This document shows positions 1 through 8,162 of a stretch of 64,000 bases of DNA, piece by piece. Position 1 is the stretch's first letter, and each line of letters starts with the position of its first letter. The position numbers and the translations under genes were made by a program. Source of the stretch: Jidongwangia harbinensis (GTDB lineage: Bacteria; Actinomycetota; Actinomycetes; Mycobacteriales; Micromonosporaceae); the NCBI RefSeq assembly GCF_020216025.1, contig NZ_JAIWNC010000001.1, positions 62,001 to 126,000 of the forward strand, read 5' to 3'. The notes under the pieces were generated by a model. That model saw only the letters and a list, made by a program, of their open reading frames with translations, had not been told where the DNA came from and did no database searches.

Positions 1-462
1 CAGCTCCGGCGTCGGCTTCTCCTGGTACGCGCGGATGTCGCGCCAGAAGTCCTCGACGAAACCCTCGTCGTACCCGTTGCCGCTCTGGCTGATGACCGCG
101 GTGACCGCGGCCGGGTGGCGCAGCGCCAGCCGCCAGCCGACCGGCGCACCGTAGTCCTGGACGTAGATCGCGTACCGCGCCACGCCCAGCCGCGCCAGCA
201 GTGCCGCGGTCAGCTCCGCGAGGGCGTCGAACGTGTAGTCGAACGCCTCGACCGGCGGGGCGTCGGACAGCCCGAAGCCCAGGAAGTCCGGCGCGATCAC
301 GCGATAGCGGCCGGCCAGCCGCGGAATCAGGTCGCGGAACATGAACGAGCTGGTCGGGAAGCCGTGCAGCAGCACGACCGCCGGCGCGTCGGCCGGCCCC
401 GCCTCCCGGTAGAAGATCTGCTGCCGGTCGACGGTGGCGTAGCGGTGATGGACGGCGCTCAT
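1..462 (-). CDS. alpha/beta-fold hydrolase, epoxide hydrolase/haloalkane dehalogenase type (3' end outside window)
   Basis: The first 154 residues are present and the gene runs off the left edge. An HGFPTSS motif near residue 35 is the oxyanion-hole signature. A VQDYGAPVG nucleophile elbow near residue 103 places Asp, not Ser, as the nucleophile, which is typical of epoxide hydrolases and dehalogenases. The ATG at 462 follows a GAGGA sequence on the minus strand. The gene is divergent from the CGNR gene at 547 across an 84-bp region with inverted repeats, so the two may share control. The substrate cannot be told, and the catalytic His and second acid lie outside the window. Confidence 0.88.
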   Translation of the reverse strand, partial: MSAVHHRYATVDRQQIFYREAGPADAPAVVLLHGFPTSSFMFRDLIPRLAGRYRVIAPDFLGFGLSDAPPVEAFDYTFDALAELTAALLARLGVARYAIYVQDYGAPVGWRLALRHPAAVTAVISQSGNGYDEGFVEDFWRDIRAYQEKPTPEL

Positions 463-464
463 TC

Positions 465-542
465 CTCTAACCTCCGTAACTATTTTTGATGGTTAGAGTC
501 GACCAGGCGTCGGGTAACCTGTCAAGAAGCTTTTGGAGGTTA
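465..542. promoter_or_regulatory. divergent promoter region with nested inverted repeats
   Basis: Between the hydrolase and the CGNR gene, CTCTAACC (465-472) is matched by its complement GGTTAGAG (491-498). TAACCTCC (468-475) is matched by GGAGGTTA (535-542), which includes the ribosome binding site of the gene at 547. The related half-sites suggest an operator, perhaps bound by the CGNR protein itself. That assignment is inferred; only the repeats are seen. Confidence 0.5.
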
Positions 543-546
543 GGCG

Positions 547-1062
547 ATGGTCGGGCAGTCATCCCGGGACGAGGCGTATCTGCTCGCGCTGCTGAACACG
601 ACGCCGACGGTCGACGGCGCCCGCCGGGACCAGCTGGCGGACGACGGCGCGGTGCGCGACTGGGTGCGCCGGCACCTGACCGATCCGCCCTCCCGCGTCG
701 ATCCCGGCCTGCTGCGCGCCACCCGGGACGCGCTGCAGCACACCGTGCGGGCGACCGGCGAACCGGACGCCCTCGCCGCCGCGCTCGCCGGAATCAGCGC
801 CCGGCCGGCGCTCGCCGGCGGCGCCGTGACCTGGACCCTGACCGGGCCCGCCGAGCGGATGCCGGCGGCCCGCGCGGTCCTCGCCTGGGACGCGCTGGCG
901 GCCGGCCCGCCCGGGCGCCTGCGGGCCTGCGCGAACGACGAGTGCAGCCTGTTCCTGGTCGATCACTCCAAGAGCAACAACGCCCGCTGGTGCTCGATGG
1001 CCGTCTGCGGCAACCGGATGAAGGCCCGCCGCCACTACACCCGGCGGGCGGCCCAGGGGTGA
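547..1062 (+). CDS. CGNR zinc-finger (ABATE domain) putative transcriptional regulator
   Basis: A 171-residue protein with the C-terminal CGNR zinc finger: two Cys in CANDEC, then CSMAVCGNR, followed by a basic tail (KARRHY). The N-terminal part is the variable ABATE region usual in this actinobacterial family, which is regarded as DNA-binding and regulatory, commonly next to the gene it controls. The ATG at 547 has GGAGG eight bases upstream. It is divergent from an alpha/beta hydrolase, the likely target, and the intergenic repeats support autoregulation or control of the neighbour. The effector is unknown. Confidence 0.9.
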   Translation: MVGQSSRDEAYLLALLNTTPTVDGARRDQLADDGAVRDWVRRHLTDPPSRVDPGLLRATRDALQHTVRATGEPDALAAALAGISARPALAGGAVTWTLTGPAERMPAARAVLAWDALAAGPPGRLRACANDECSLFLVDHSKSNNARWCSMAVCGNRMKARRHYTRRAAQG

Positions 1063-1105
1063 CCGCGCCGGCGCTCCGGCCGGACGACCTCGCCGGTGCG
1101 CCCGG

Positions 1106-1780
1106 TCACGGTCGCGGCCGGGCCGGCACCAGCGCCGCTCCCAGCACGAGGTAGCCGATCATGAACGGGTAGATGATGCCCCGCTCGGCGAGGCCGATCA
1201 GGGCGCCCTCCGACGCGACGACGGCCATGAAGACGGCCAGCGAGCCGAAGCCCAGCAGTCCCAGCCCCACCAGGACCCGCCCCCGGGTGCGGGAGACGCC
1301 GAGGAAGCGGTGCGCCCGGCCGGCCAGGATCGCCAGCACGTTGCCGCCGGTGAACGCCGTGAAGGCGCCCAGAGCGTGAAAATCGACCGGGCCGCCACCG
1401 GACTCGCCGGAGCCGGGGAACAGCGCCACCAGGGTGATGCCGGCCGCCAGCAACGTGGCCGTCCCGGCCAGCGCCCAGCGACGCCCGGCCGGCAGTCCCC
1501 GCAGCATCAGCACCCCGGCCAGCACGGCGATGCCGAACAGCACCAGCCCGGTGTTCATCACCCAGGCCAGCGGCGAGTACATGAACTGCCCGAACGCGGT
1601 GGCGGGGCCGTGCACCCCGAGGTTGCTGATGAAGTGGTACGTGTAGCTGTAGGGCGGATCCGTCCAGGCCGCCGCGGTGATGAACTCGGCGGCGAAGTAG
1701 ATGGCGGCGGCGGCCATGAGCGCCACTCCCGCTCCACGATTCCGCGGGACCGGGGACGGTTCGGGCCTGACGTCGTTCAC
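1106..1780 (-). CDS. DUF998 family integral membrane protein
   Basis: A 224-residue hydrophobic protein with about six membrane segments. The first is near residues 15-35 (GVALMAAAAIYFAAEFI) and is followed by the YHFISNLG loop typical of DUF998, whose family members are polytopic proteins of unknown function. The start is taken as the GTG at 1780 because GGAGG lies just upstream (GGAGGAAACGTG on the minus strand). The open frame extends far upstream only because of GC bias. It is divergent from the SARP regulator at 1925, with about 145 bp between the starts. Confidence 0.85.
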   Translation of the reverse strand: MNDVRPEPSPVPRNRGAGVALMAAAAIYFAAEFITAAAWTDPPYSYTYHFISNLGVHGPATAFGQFMYSPLAWVMNTGLVLFGIAVLAGVLMLRGLPAGRRWALAGTATLLAAGITLVALFPGSGESGGGPVDFHALGAFTAFTGGNVLAILAGRAHRFLGVSRTRGRVLVGLGLLGFGSLAVFMAVVASEGALIGLAERGIIYPFMIGYLVLGAALVPARPRP

Positions 1781-1924
1781 GTTTCCTCCGGTGGTGGTGT
1801 CGTCCGGACCCGCGATCGCGGCCCGGCATGCGAAGACTGCGGCGGGCCGCTGACACGGCACCAACACCGCGCTGGTACGGCCACCCGATTTGGGCCCTGC
1901 GGGTGCGCGCGCGAAGATCAGGCC

Positions 1925-4900
1925 ATGGACGGGGGTGCACGGTTGCGCGTCACGCTGCTCGGGGAGTTCGAGGTGACCCGGGACGGCGCCGCCCTGCCCG
2001 TGCCGGGCACCCGTTTGCAGGGCCTGCTCGTCCGGCTGGCGCTGGCCGGCGGGCGCGCGGTCGAGCCGGGCGTGCTGGTCGACGCGATCTGGGCCGAGGA
2101 CCCGCCGGCCGGTCCCGGGCCCGCCCTGCAGACCCTGGTCTCCCGGCTGCGCCGCGCCCTCACCGCGACCGGCCCGGCCGACGGCGTGGTCGCCCAGGTG
2201 GTGGGCGGCTACCGGCTCGCGGTGGACCCGGACGACGTGGACGCGCTGCGTTTCGAGCGGCTCGCCGCGGCCGGCCGGGAGCGGCTGCGGGCCGGCGACC
2301 CGGACGCCGCGAACGCCGCGCTCGCCGGGGCGGTGGCGTTGTGGGGCGCCCGGCCCGGAGCGGAACCCGCGGTCGTCGCCGCGGTCGCGCCGACGGTCGC
2401 GGCGCGGCTGGCGCAGCTGTCGGTCGGGGCGGTCGCCGACCTCGCCGACGCCGAGTTGTCGCTGGGGCACATCGAGGCCGCCGCCGCCCGGCTGACCGGG
2501 TTGCTGGCCGAACGGCCGGTCGAGGAGCGGGCCGCCGCGCTGTTGATCGACGCGCTCACCGCCGCCGGGCGGGAGGCCGAGGGGCTGGCCGTCTACGAGC
2601 GGGTCCGCGCGTCCCTGGCCGACGTCCTCGGCGCCGACCCGGGCACCGCCCTGCGGGAACGCCATCGGCGCCTGCTCGGCCCGGCCCGAACCGCCCCCGC
2701 GCCGGGCGCTCCGGCAGCCGGCACTCCGGCAGCCGGCACTCCGGCAGCGGCTGCTCCGGCAGCCGGCACTCCGGCAGCGGGCGCTCCGGCCGGGCACGAA
2801 TGGCAGCCGGCGCCCGGACCCGGCCGCAACCGGACGGCCGGCCCGCCCGGGGAACGGCAGCCCACCGGCGGCCCCGGTCGCATCCACCCGGCCGGCCTGC
2901 CCGCGCCGGTGACCGGCCTGATCGGCCGCGACGACGAACTCGCCCGGATCGGCGCCCTGTTCGCCACCGGCCGCCTGGTCACCGTCCTCGGCCCGGGCGG
3001 CGCCGGCAAGACCCGCCTCGCGGTCGAGGCCGCCCGCCGCCACCACCCCGACCACCGCGACGGCGCCTGGCTCGTCGATCTCGCGTCCGTCACCGATGCG
3101 GCGAAGGTGGCCTCGGCCGTGCTCGCCGGCATCGGGCTGCGCCGCGGCGCGCTGCTCGACGCGCCCCGGCCGGCCGGGCAGGACGACCGGGACGTCCTCG
3201 CCGGCGAACTCGGCGGCCGGGAGTGCCTCCTGGTGCTCGACAACTGCGAGCACCTGATCGACGCCGTCGCCCATCTGGTCGCCGGTCTGCTGCCGCGCTG
3301 CCCCGGGCTGCGTGTCCTGGCCACCAGCCGGGAACCCCTCGCGGTCGGCGGCGAGGCGCTGGTCCCGCTGGGCCCGCTGGCGCTGCCCGGTCCGGACGAC
3401 GGTGTCGGCCAGGCCCGCGAGACCGCCTCGGTGCGCCTGTTCACCGAGCGGGCCGCCGCCGTCCGACCCGGTTTCGACGTCGACGGGACCACCCTGCCGG
3501 ACATCGTGCGGGTGGTGCGCGGGCTGGACGGCCTGCCGCTGGCCCTGGAGCTGGCCGCCGCCCGGTTGCGTACCCTGGCGCTGCCCGACCTGGCCGCCGG
3601 GCTCGCCGACCGGTTCCGGTTGCTCAGCACCGGCAGCCGGACCGCAGCGCCCCGGCACCGCACCCTGAGCGCGGTGATCGCGTGGAGCTGGGACCTGCTC
3701 GACCAGCGTGAGCGCACCGTCGCGGAACGGATCTCGGTGCTGCCCGGCGGTGTCACCCCGGCCTCGGCCGCCGCCGTCTGCGCCGGCACCGCGGTGCCCG
3801 CGAGCGAGATCCCCGACCTGCTCGCCGCGCTGGTCGACCGGTCGCTGCTGCAGCTCGCGCCCGGCACCGGCCGCTACCGCATGCTGGAGACCATCCGGGA
3901 GTACGGCGCCGCCCGCCTGGCCGGCACCGGCGCCCTCGGCGTGGCCCGCGACCTGGCCGCCGCCCACGTCACCGAGCTGATCGCCGGGTACGACCCGCAG
4001 CTGCGCGGGCCCGGCCAGCTGGCGGCCATGCGGGCCATCGGCGCCGAGTACGACAACACCCTCGCCGCCCTGCGCCACCGCTGCGACACCCACGACGCCG
4101 CCGGTGCGGTCGCCCTCGCCCTGGCCCTGACCTGGTACTGGCAGATGTCCGGCCGGGAGCCGGACGGCGCCGCCTGGCTGGACACCGCGCTGGCGGTGCC
4201 GGGCGGCGGGCCGGCACCGGAGCGCGACTGCGCCCGAGCCGTGCACCTGCTGACCCGCACGGACAACTCGTCGGGGATCGCCGCCGGGCCGGCCGCGGCC
4301 GACCGGGCCGAGATGCGCGAGCTGGCCGGCCGGCTGCTCGCCCGTCCGGAGCTGCCGGCCCAGTACCGCGTGTTCGGTCCGGTGCTGCTCTTCCTGCTGG
4401 ACCCGGCGGAGGCGCACGCCCCCTTCCGGAGCCTGGCCGGCGGCGACGACGGGTGGCTGGCCGGGCTGGCCCACATGTTCCTGGCCGAGATCGCCGGGAA
4501 CGCGGGTGCGCTGGGGCCGATGCGCGCGCACGTGGAGGCGTCTCTGGCCCGCTTCCGGCAGGCCGGCGACCACTGGGGCCGGGCGGCCACCCTGGCGATG
4601 CGCGCCCAGCTGCGGCGGTACGACGACCTCGACGGCGCGCTGGACGACCTGCGGGCGGCCCGGGCGCTGGCCGACGAGTTCGGCACGCCCAGCCTCGGCG
4701 ACCAGCTCCACCAGGACCTGCGCTGGGTCGACGTGCACCTGCGGCGCGGCGAGACCGGCCAGGCGATGGCCATGCTCGACGCCGCCCGGGAACGCGCCCC
4801 GCACGCCTCCGCGACGGAGATGCTGATCCTGATCGACACGTGGGAGGCCGGGCTCCGGATCCGGCTCGGCGACCTGGACCGGGCGGGCGACCTGCTCGGC

Positions 4901-5326
4901 GCCGCGGAACGGGCACTGGCCGACGGCGCCGCGGACGCCGCTCGGCCGTTGGTCGCCGGCGCCCGGGCGGCGCTCTGCCTGGCGCGGGACGACCCGCCGG
5001 GCGCGGACCGGGCGCTGCGGGCGGCGTACGCGGCCGCCCGGGCCACCCGGGAACTGCCGGTCCTGGCACCGGTGGCCGTGCACGCGGCCGCGCTCGCCGC
5101 GGCCCGCGGCCGGCCACCCGACGCGGCCGTGCTGCTCGGCACCGCCGCCCGGCTGCGGGGCACGCACGACCACACCGATCCGCAGGTCCGCGAACTCACC
5201 CGCCGGTGCCGGGCCGCGCTGGGCCCCGAGGCGTTCGCCGCGGCGTACGCCGGCGGCTGGGACCTGGACCCGGAGGCGGCCGTGACCGCGGCCGACCCGG
5301 CCGGGCCGCTCACCGCCGGCGGCTGA
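1925..5326 (+). CDS. AfsR/SARP-family transcriptional regulator (BTAD + NB-ARC ATPase + TPR-like)
   Basis: 1133 residues. Residues about 1-90 form a winged-helix OmpR-type DNA-binding domain (LLGEFEVTRDG, then VSRLRRAL and VGGYRL). Residues about 95-250 are a bacterial transcriptional activator domain, ending in LGADPGTALRERHRRLL. A Pro/Ala linker follows, then an NTPase with Walker A GPGGAGKT near residue 357, Walker B LLVLDNCEH, and an ATSREPL sensor. The C-terminal 500 residues are helical repeats. SARPs of this size integrate nucleotide binding with activation of secondary-metabolism promoters. It lies 16 kb from the cluster at 21 kb, so a link is unproven. The ATG at 1925 starts the domain directly, although its ribosome site is weak. 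Confidence 0.9.
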   Translation: MDGGARLRVTLLGEFEVTRDGAALPVPGTRLQGLLVRLALAGGRAVEPGVLVDAIWAEDPPAGPGPALQTLVSRLRRALTATGPADGVVAQVVGGYRLAVDPDDVDALRFERLAAAGRERLRAGDPDAANAALAGAVALWGARPGAEPAVVAAVAPTVAARLAQLSVGAVADLADAELSLGHIEAAAARLTGLLAERPVEERAAALLIDALTAAGREAEGLAVYERVRASLADVLGADPGTALRERHRRLLGPARTAPAPGAPAAGTPAAGTPAAAAPAAGTPAAGAPAGHEWQPAPGPGRNRTAGPPGERQPTGGPGRIHPAGLPAPVTGLIGRDDELARIGALFATGRLVTVLGPGGAGKTRLAVEAARRHHPDHRDGAWLVDLASVTDAAKVASAVLAGIGLRRGALLDAPRPAGQDDRDVLAGELGGRECLLVLDNCEHLIDAVAHLVAGLLPRCPGLRVLATSREPLAVGGEALVPLGPLALPGPDDGVGQARETASVRLFTERAAAVRPGFDVDGTTLPDIVRVVRGLDGLPLALELAAARLRTLALPDLAAGLADRFRLLSTGSRTAAPRHRTLSAVIAWSWDLLDQRERTVAERISVLPGGVTPASAAAVCAGTAVPASEIPDLLAALVDRSLLQLAPGTGRYRMLETIREYGAARLAGTGALGVARDLAAAHVTELIAGYDPQLRGPGQLAAMRAIGAEYDNTLAALRHRCDTHDAAGAVALALALTWYWQMSGREPDGAAWLDTALAVPGGGPAPERDCARAVHLLTRTDNSSGIAAGPAAADRAEMRELAGRLLARPELPAQYRVFGPVLLFLLDPAEAHAPFRSLAGGDDGWLAGLAHMFLAEIAGNAGALGPMRAHVEASLARFRQAGDHWGRAATLAMRAQLRRYDDLDGALDDLRAARALADEFGTPSLGDQLHQDLRWVDVHLRRGETGQAMAMLDAARERAPHASATEMLILIDTWEAGLRIRLGDLDRAGDLLGAAERALADGAADAARPLVAGARAALCLARDDPPGADRALRAAYAAARATRELPVLAPVAVHAAALAAARGRPPDAAVLLGTAARLRGTHDHTDPQVRELTRRCRAALGPEAFAAAYAGGWDLDPEAAVTAADPAGPLTAGG
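2708..2791 (+). repeat. 15-bp tandem repeat in the regulator's interdomain linker
   Basis: Five near-identical 15-base units of the form GCTCCGGCAGCCGGC / ACTCCGGCAGCCGGC run from 2708 to 2782, with a partial sixth. They encode a flexible APAAG/TPAAG linker between the activator domain and the NTPase. Copy number may vary between strains. Confidence 0.85.
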
Positions 5327-5341
5327 CCGCCGGGTACGCCG

Positions 5342-5950
5342 TCAGCCGGGCCTGCCGACGGCGCGCAGGGCGATGTCGACGGAAGCCTGCAGTTCCTCGC
5401 AGCTCGCGCCGGCCGCGGCGTGGACGGCGTGGCCTTCGCTGAGCGTCATCACGAACCGGGCCAGTGCCCGGGCGTCCACGCCGTCCGGCAGGTCGCCCTC
5501 CGCCGCCGCCCGGTGCAGCCGTTCCTCCAGGGCCTGCTCGGTGGCGGCCCGGCCGGCGGCCAGCACCTCCGCGACGTGGGTGTTCTCCGGCGAGCAGGCC
5601 AGTCCGCCCTGGATGGACAGGCAGCCCCGGGGGTGGTCGCCGGTGGTGAGGCCGTTGGCGCTGGAACGCAGGAAGACCTCGATGGCGGCGTACGCGGTGG
5701 GCTGGTCGAGTGCGGCGCGGGCGTCGGCCACCTTGGTCTCGTGGTATCGGGCGAAGGCCCGCCGGAACAGTTCCTCCTTGCTGCCGAACGCGGCGTACAG
5801 GCTCGGCCGGTTGATGCCCATCGCAGCGGTCAGGACGTTCAGCGACGCCCCCTCGTAGCCGTGTCGCCAGAAGACCTCGGTGGCGCGGTCGAGGACCACC
5901 GCCTCGTCGAAGGCCCGCGGTCGTCCGATGGCCGGCGTCTCCCTGCTCAT
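5342..5950 (-). CDS. TetR/AcrR-family repressor
   Basis: 202 residues with an N-terminal helix-turn-helix (ATEVFWRHGYEGASLN, then MGINRPSLYAAFGSKEELF) and a larger C-terminal ligand-binding region. It resembles YcdC/AcrR-type regulators that act on adjacent oxidoreductase genes. It is divergent from the short-chain dehydrogenase at 6055. The intergenic space contains three copies of an ACCGNNCGGT palindrome, so it very likely represses both itself and the dehydrogenase. The inducer is unknown. Confidence 0.92.
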   Translation of the reverse strand: MSRETPAIGRPRAFDEAVVLDRATEVFWRHGYEGASLNVLTAAMGINRPSLYAAFGSKEELFRRAFARYHETKVADARAALDQPTAYAAIEVFLRSSANGLTTGDHPRGCLSIQGGLACSPENTHVAEVLAAGRAATEQALEERLHRAAAEGDLPDGVDARALARFVMTLSEGHAVHAAAGASCEELQASVDIALRAVGRPG

Positions 5951-5960
5951 GAGGCAACTC

Positions 5961-6042
5961 TACCGCTCGGTACACATCGTGACGGGGGTCACCAACCGAT
6001 CGGTACAGAACTTGCTACGGTGGCTGCACAACCGAGCGGTAC
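5961..6042. promoter_or_regulatory. three TetR-type operator palindromes
   Basis: TACCGCTCGGTA (5961-5972), ACCGATCGGT (5995-6004, a perfect palindrome) and ACCGAGCGGTAC (6031-6042) share ACCGNNCGGTACA. They sit about 33 and 36 bp apart, close to whole helical turns. The last overlaps the leader of the dehydrogenase gene, just before its AAAGGAG ribosome site. The first is eleven bases from the repressor start. The spacing and symmetry fit cooperative repression by the divergent TetR protein. Confidence 0.8.
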
Positions 6043-6054
6043 AAAAGGAGAACC

Positions 6055-6741
6055 ATGACCGTCACACTGATCACCGGCGCGAACAAGGGCATCGGCTTCG
6101 AGACCGCCCGGCAGCTGGTCGAGCTGGGCCACACCGTCTACCTCGGCGCCCGCGACGCCGGGCGGGGCGAGAAGGCGGCGGCGGACCTAGGCGCACGGTT
6201 CGTCCAGCTCGACGTGACCGACGACGCGTCGGTACGCGACGCGCTGGCGGCCATCGACGCGGCCGAGGGCCGGCTCGACGTCCTGGTGAACAACGCGGGC
6301 GTCCTCGGGGCCGGACCGGTCGACGGCCCGGCGGCGCTGCGGGTCTTCGACATCAACGCGGTGGGGATCGTCCGGGTCACCGAGGCGGCGCTGCCCCTGC
6401 TGCGCAGGTCCGCCAACCCGACGGTGGTCAACGTGTCGAGCAGCATGGGATCGTTCTGGGCGGTGACCAATCCCGACCGGCCCGAGTTCGGCCTGCCGCT
6501 CGCGCTCTACGCGGCGTCCAAGGCGGCCGCGACCATGCTCACCGTCCAGTACGCCAAGTCCCAGCCGGGTATCAAGTTCAACGCGCTCGAACCCGGCCCC
6601 ACCGCCACCGACATGACCGCCGCGTTCGGCATCGGACGGCCGCCCGCGGAGAGCGCCCGGACGGTCGTGCGCCTGGCCACGCTCGGCCCGGACGGCCCGA
6701 CCGGCACGCTCCAGGACGAGAACGGCGTCCTGAACTGGTAG
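6055..6741 (+). CDS. short-chain dehydrogenase/reductase (SDR)
   Basis: 228 residues with a complete classical SDR fold. TGANKGIG (residues about 7-14) binds the dinucleotide, NNAG (about 79) is the structural motif, the catalytic Ser lies in VNVSSSMG, and YAASK carries the catalytic Tyr and Lys. The motif resembles carbonyl-reductase-like SDRs that use NADPH, though the cofactor is inferred. The ATG at 6055 has AAAGGAG upstream. Its divergent TetR neighbour and shared operators suggest it is induced by a small carbonyl compound. Confidence 0.93.
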   Translation: MTVTLITGANKGIGFETARQLVELGHTVYLGARDAGRGEKAAADLGARFVQLDVTDDASVRDALAAIDAAEGRLDVLVNNAGVLGAGPVDGPAALRVFDINAVGIVRVTEAALPLLRRSANPTVVNVSSSMGSFWAVTNPDRPEFGLPLALYAASKAAATMLTVQYAKSQPGIKFNALEPGPTATDMTAAFGIGRPPAESARTVVRLATLGPDGPTGTLQDENGVLNW

Positions 6742-6745
6742 CCGC

Positions 6746-6770
6746 CCGCCCGGACGGACGGTCCGGGCGG
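6746..6770 (+). terminator. hairpin after the SDR gene
   Basis: A ten-base stem (CCGCCCGGAC at 6746-6755 pairing with GTCCGGGCGG at 6761-6770) with a five-base loop starts five bases after the stop codon. There is no T-run, which is usual for high-GC actinomycete terminators. Confidence 0.6.
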
Positions 6771-6796
6771 TTGAGCGTCGTCGCTATGCTGACCGG

Positions 6797-7078
6797 GTGA
6801 CCTGGCTCGAGGCGTTCTGGCACCTGGTCAGCGTGCTGACCGACGCCGGCCCGACCGGTCTTCTCGCCGGCGCGGGTGCCGTCGCCGGCGTGCTGCTGGG
6901 CACGGTGGTCGCCGCGGGTGTGCGGCTGGGCCGCCGCCCGGCCGCGATCGGCCCGCACGTCACGCGCCGGGTGCTGCGGGAGCGGACCCGGCGCACCGGC
7001 GTACCCCGCCACCGTGATCCCGACGCCTCCGGGCGCGTCCGGCCGCGAGGGCCCACCCGGCCCCTCGCGGCCGCCTGA
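6797..7078 (+). CDS. small membrane protein, DUF6412-like
   Basis: 93 residues. One hydrophobic segment (residues about 18-42, GPTGLLAGAGAVAGVLLG) is followed by a basic tail with RHRDPDASGRVRPRGP. That tail pattern is characteristic of the short DUF6412 proteins found directly upstream of a YidC homologue in Micromonosporaceae and Streptomyces. The GTG start at 6797 is six bases after a TATGCT -10-like box with no ribosome site, so the mRNA may be leaderless. It is probably co-transcribed with the insertase at 7260. Function unknown. Confidence 0.75.
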   Translation: MTWLEAFWHLVSVLTDAGPTGLLAGAGAVAGVLLGTVVAAGVRLGRRPAAIGPHVTRRVLRERTRRTGVPRHRDPDASGRVRPRGPTRPLAAA

Positions 7079-7259
7079 GCGTCTCCTTTCTCGCACATCG
7101 ATCGCTCGGCTCCTCCCCCACCGCTCGTCGCGGCCGCTGGTGACCCGTCAGGTCCTGATCCAGCCACCGGTCGTCGTACGAGAGGTCCACCATGCCCGCT
7201 GTCCTGAATCCCTGCCGCCGCACGCCGGCCGTCCGCACCACGGTTCGGCGGGCGGCCCG

Positions 7260-8099
7260 ATGAGCGCCCTGTTCAGTCCCCTGATGGCCGCGGTCTACTC
7301 GGCGATCTCGGCGGTGCTGCTGTTCTGGCACGCCGTCTGGGAGCGCCTGCTGGGCGACGCGAGCGGATGGCACACGGACTGGTCCTGGGTGCTCGGCATC
7401 GTCTTCCTGGTCCTCACCGTCCGGACCGCCCTGATCCCGGTGGTGAACCGGCAGATGGCCGCGCAACGGGCGATGCAGGCGCTGCAGCCGAAGGTCGCCG
7501 CGCTGCAGAGCAGGCACCGGGGCGACCGGGTCGCCCTGCAGCAGGAGCTGGCCGCGCTCTACCGGGCGGAGAAGGTCAACCCGCTGATGAGTTTCCTGCC
7601 GATCCTGTTGCAGGCGCCCGTCCTGATCGGACTGCTGCACGTGCTGCGCCACCTCAGGCCGTCCATCGCCAGCGACGCCGCCCGCACCCTGTACGGCTGG
7701 ACCCTGGCCCAGTTCGACAGCGCGTCACAGGCGACGCTGTTCGGCGCGCCGATCGCCGCGACGTTCAACGCCACCGCGGCCCAGCTGCAGCCGCTCGGCG
7801 CCGGCCGGCCCACCGTCACCGTCGTGGCGGCGGTGCTGATCGCACTCATGGCCGCCACCACGTACCTCACCAGCCGGATGACCATCCGCAGCACCGGCTG
7901 GGCGCCCGAACCGCAGGCCCGGACGGTGCAGCGGCTGATGCTGTACGGCGTCCCGCTGTCCCTGCTCGTCTCGGGTGCGTTCTTCCCGATCGGCGTGGTC
8001 CTCTACTGGCTGACGCAGAGCCTGTTCGGGTTCGGGCAGCAGATGTGGATCCTGCGCCGGTACCCGCCACCGCGCAACGGCGCCGGCCCGGCGCGGTGA
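7260..8099 (+). CDS. yidC: YidC/Oxa1-family membrane protein insertase (paralogue)
   Basis: 279 residues with the 60KD_IMP/YidC domain. There is an N-terminal membrane helix, then a cytoplasmic helical hairpin (QMAAQRAMQALQPKVAALQ). A conserved membrane core follows, with FLPILLQAPVLIGLLHVLR, and ends in PIGVVLYWLTQSLFG. It inserts small membrane proteins. The protein lacks the long basic tail of the housekeeping copy, and its neighbours are not rnpA/jag, so this looks like an accessory paralogue with its DUF6412 partner. The ATG at 7260 was chosen because it begins the first helix; a longer frame exists upstream. Confidence 0.92.
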   Translation: MSALFSPLMAAVYSAISAVLLFWHAVWERLLGDASGWHTDWSWVLGIVFLVLTVRTALIPVVNRQMAAQRAMQALQPKVAALQSRHRGDRVALQQELAALYRAEKVNPLMSFLPILLQAPVLIGLLHVLRHLRPSIASDAARTLYGWTLAQFDSASQATLFGAPIAATFNATAAQLQPLGAGRPTVTVVAAVLIALMAATTYLTSRMTIRSTGWAPEPQARTVQRLMLYGVPLSLLVSGAFFPIGVVLYWLTQSLFGFGQQMWILRRYPPPRNGAGPAR

Positions 8100-8106
8100 C
8101 CTGACG

Positions 8107-8148
8107 GGCCGGTGCCGGTGCGCTCCACGGAGGGCACCGGCACCGGCC
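8107..8148. terminator. strong bidirectional terminator hairpin
   Basis: Perfect 15-bp arms, GGCCGGTGCCGGTGC at 8107-8121 and its complement at 8134-8148, enclose a 12-base loop. It sits exactly between the convergent yidC and protease genes and can serve both. Confidence 0.85.
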
Positions 8149-8162
8149 GTCGCCGGTTCGCG

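Noticed and set aside
2593..3867. 424-codon minus-strand frame inside the regulator gene
   Set aside because: Ser/Arg/Pro-rich shadow of the SARP gene, with no start signal.
1106..5173. 1355-codon frame on the minus strand opposite the SARP gene
   Set aside because: Only its last 224 codons (DUF998, starting at the GTG at 1780) have domain structure and a ribosome site. The rest is Gly/Arg/Pro-rich composition caused by GC bias opposite a real gene.
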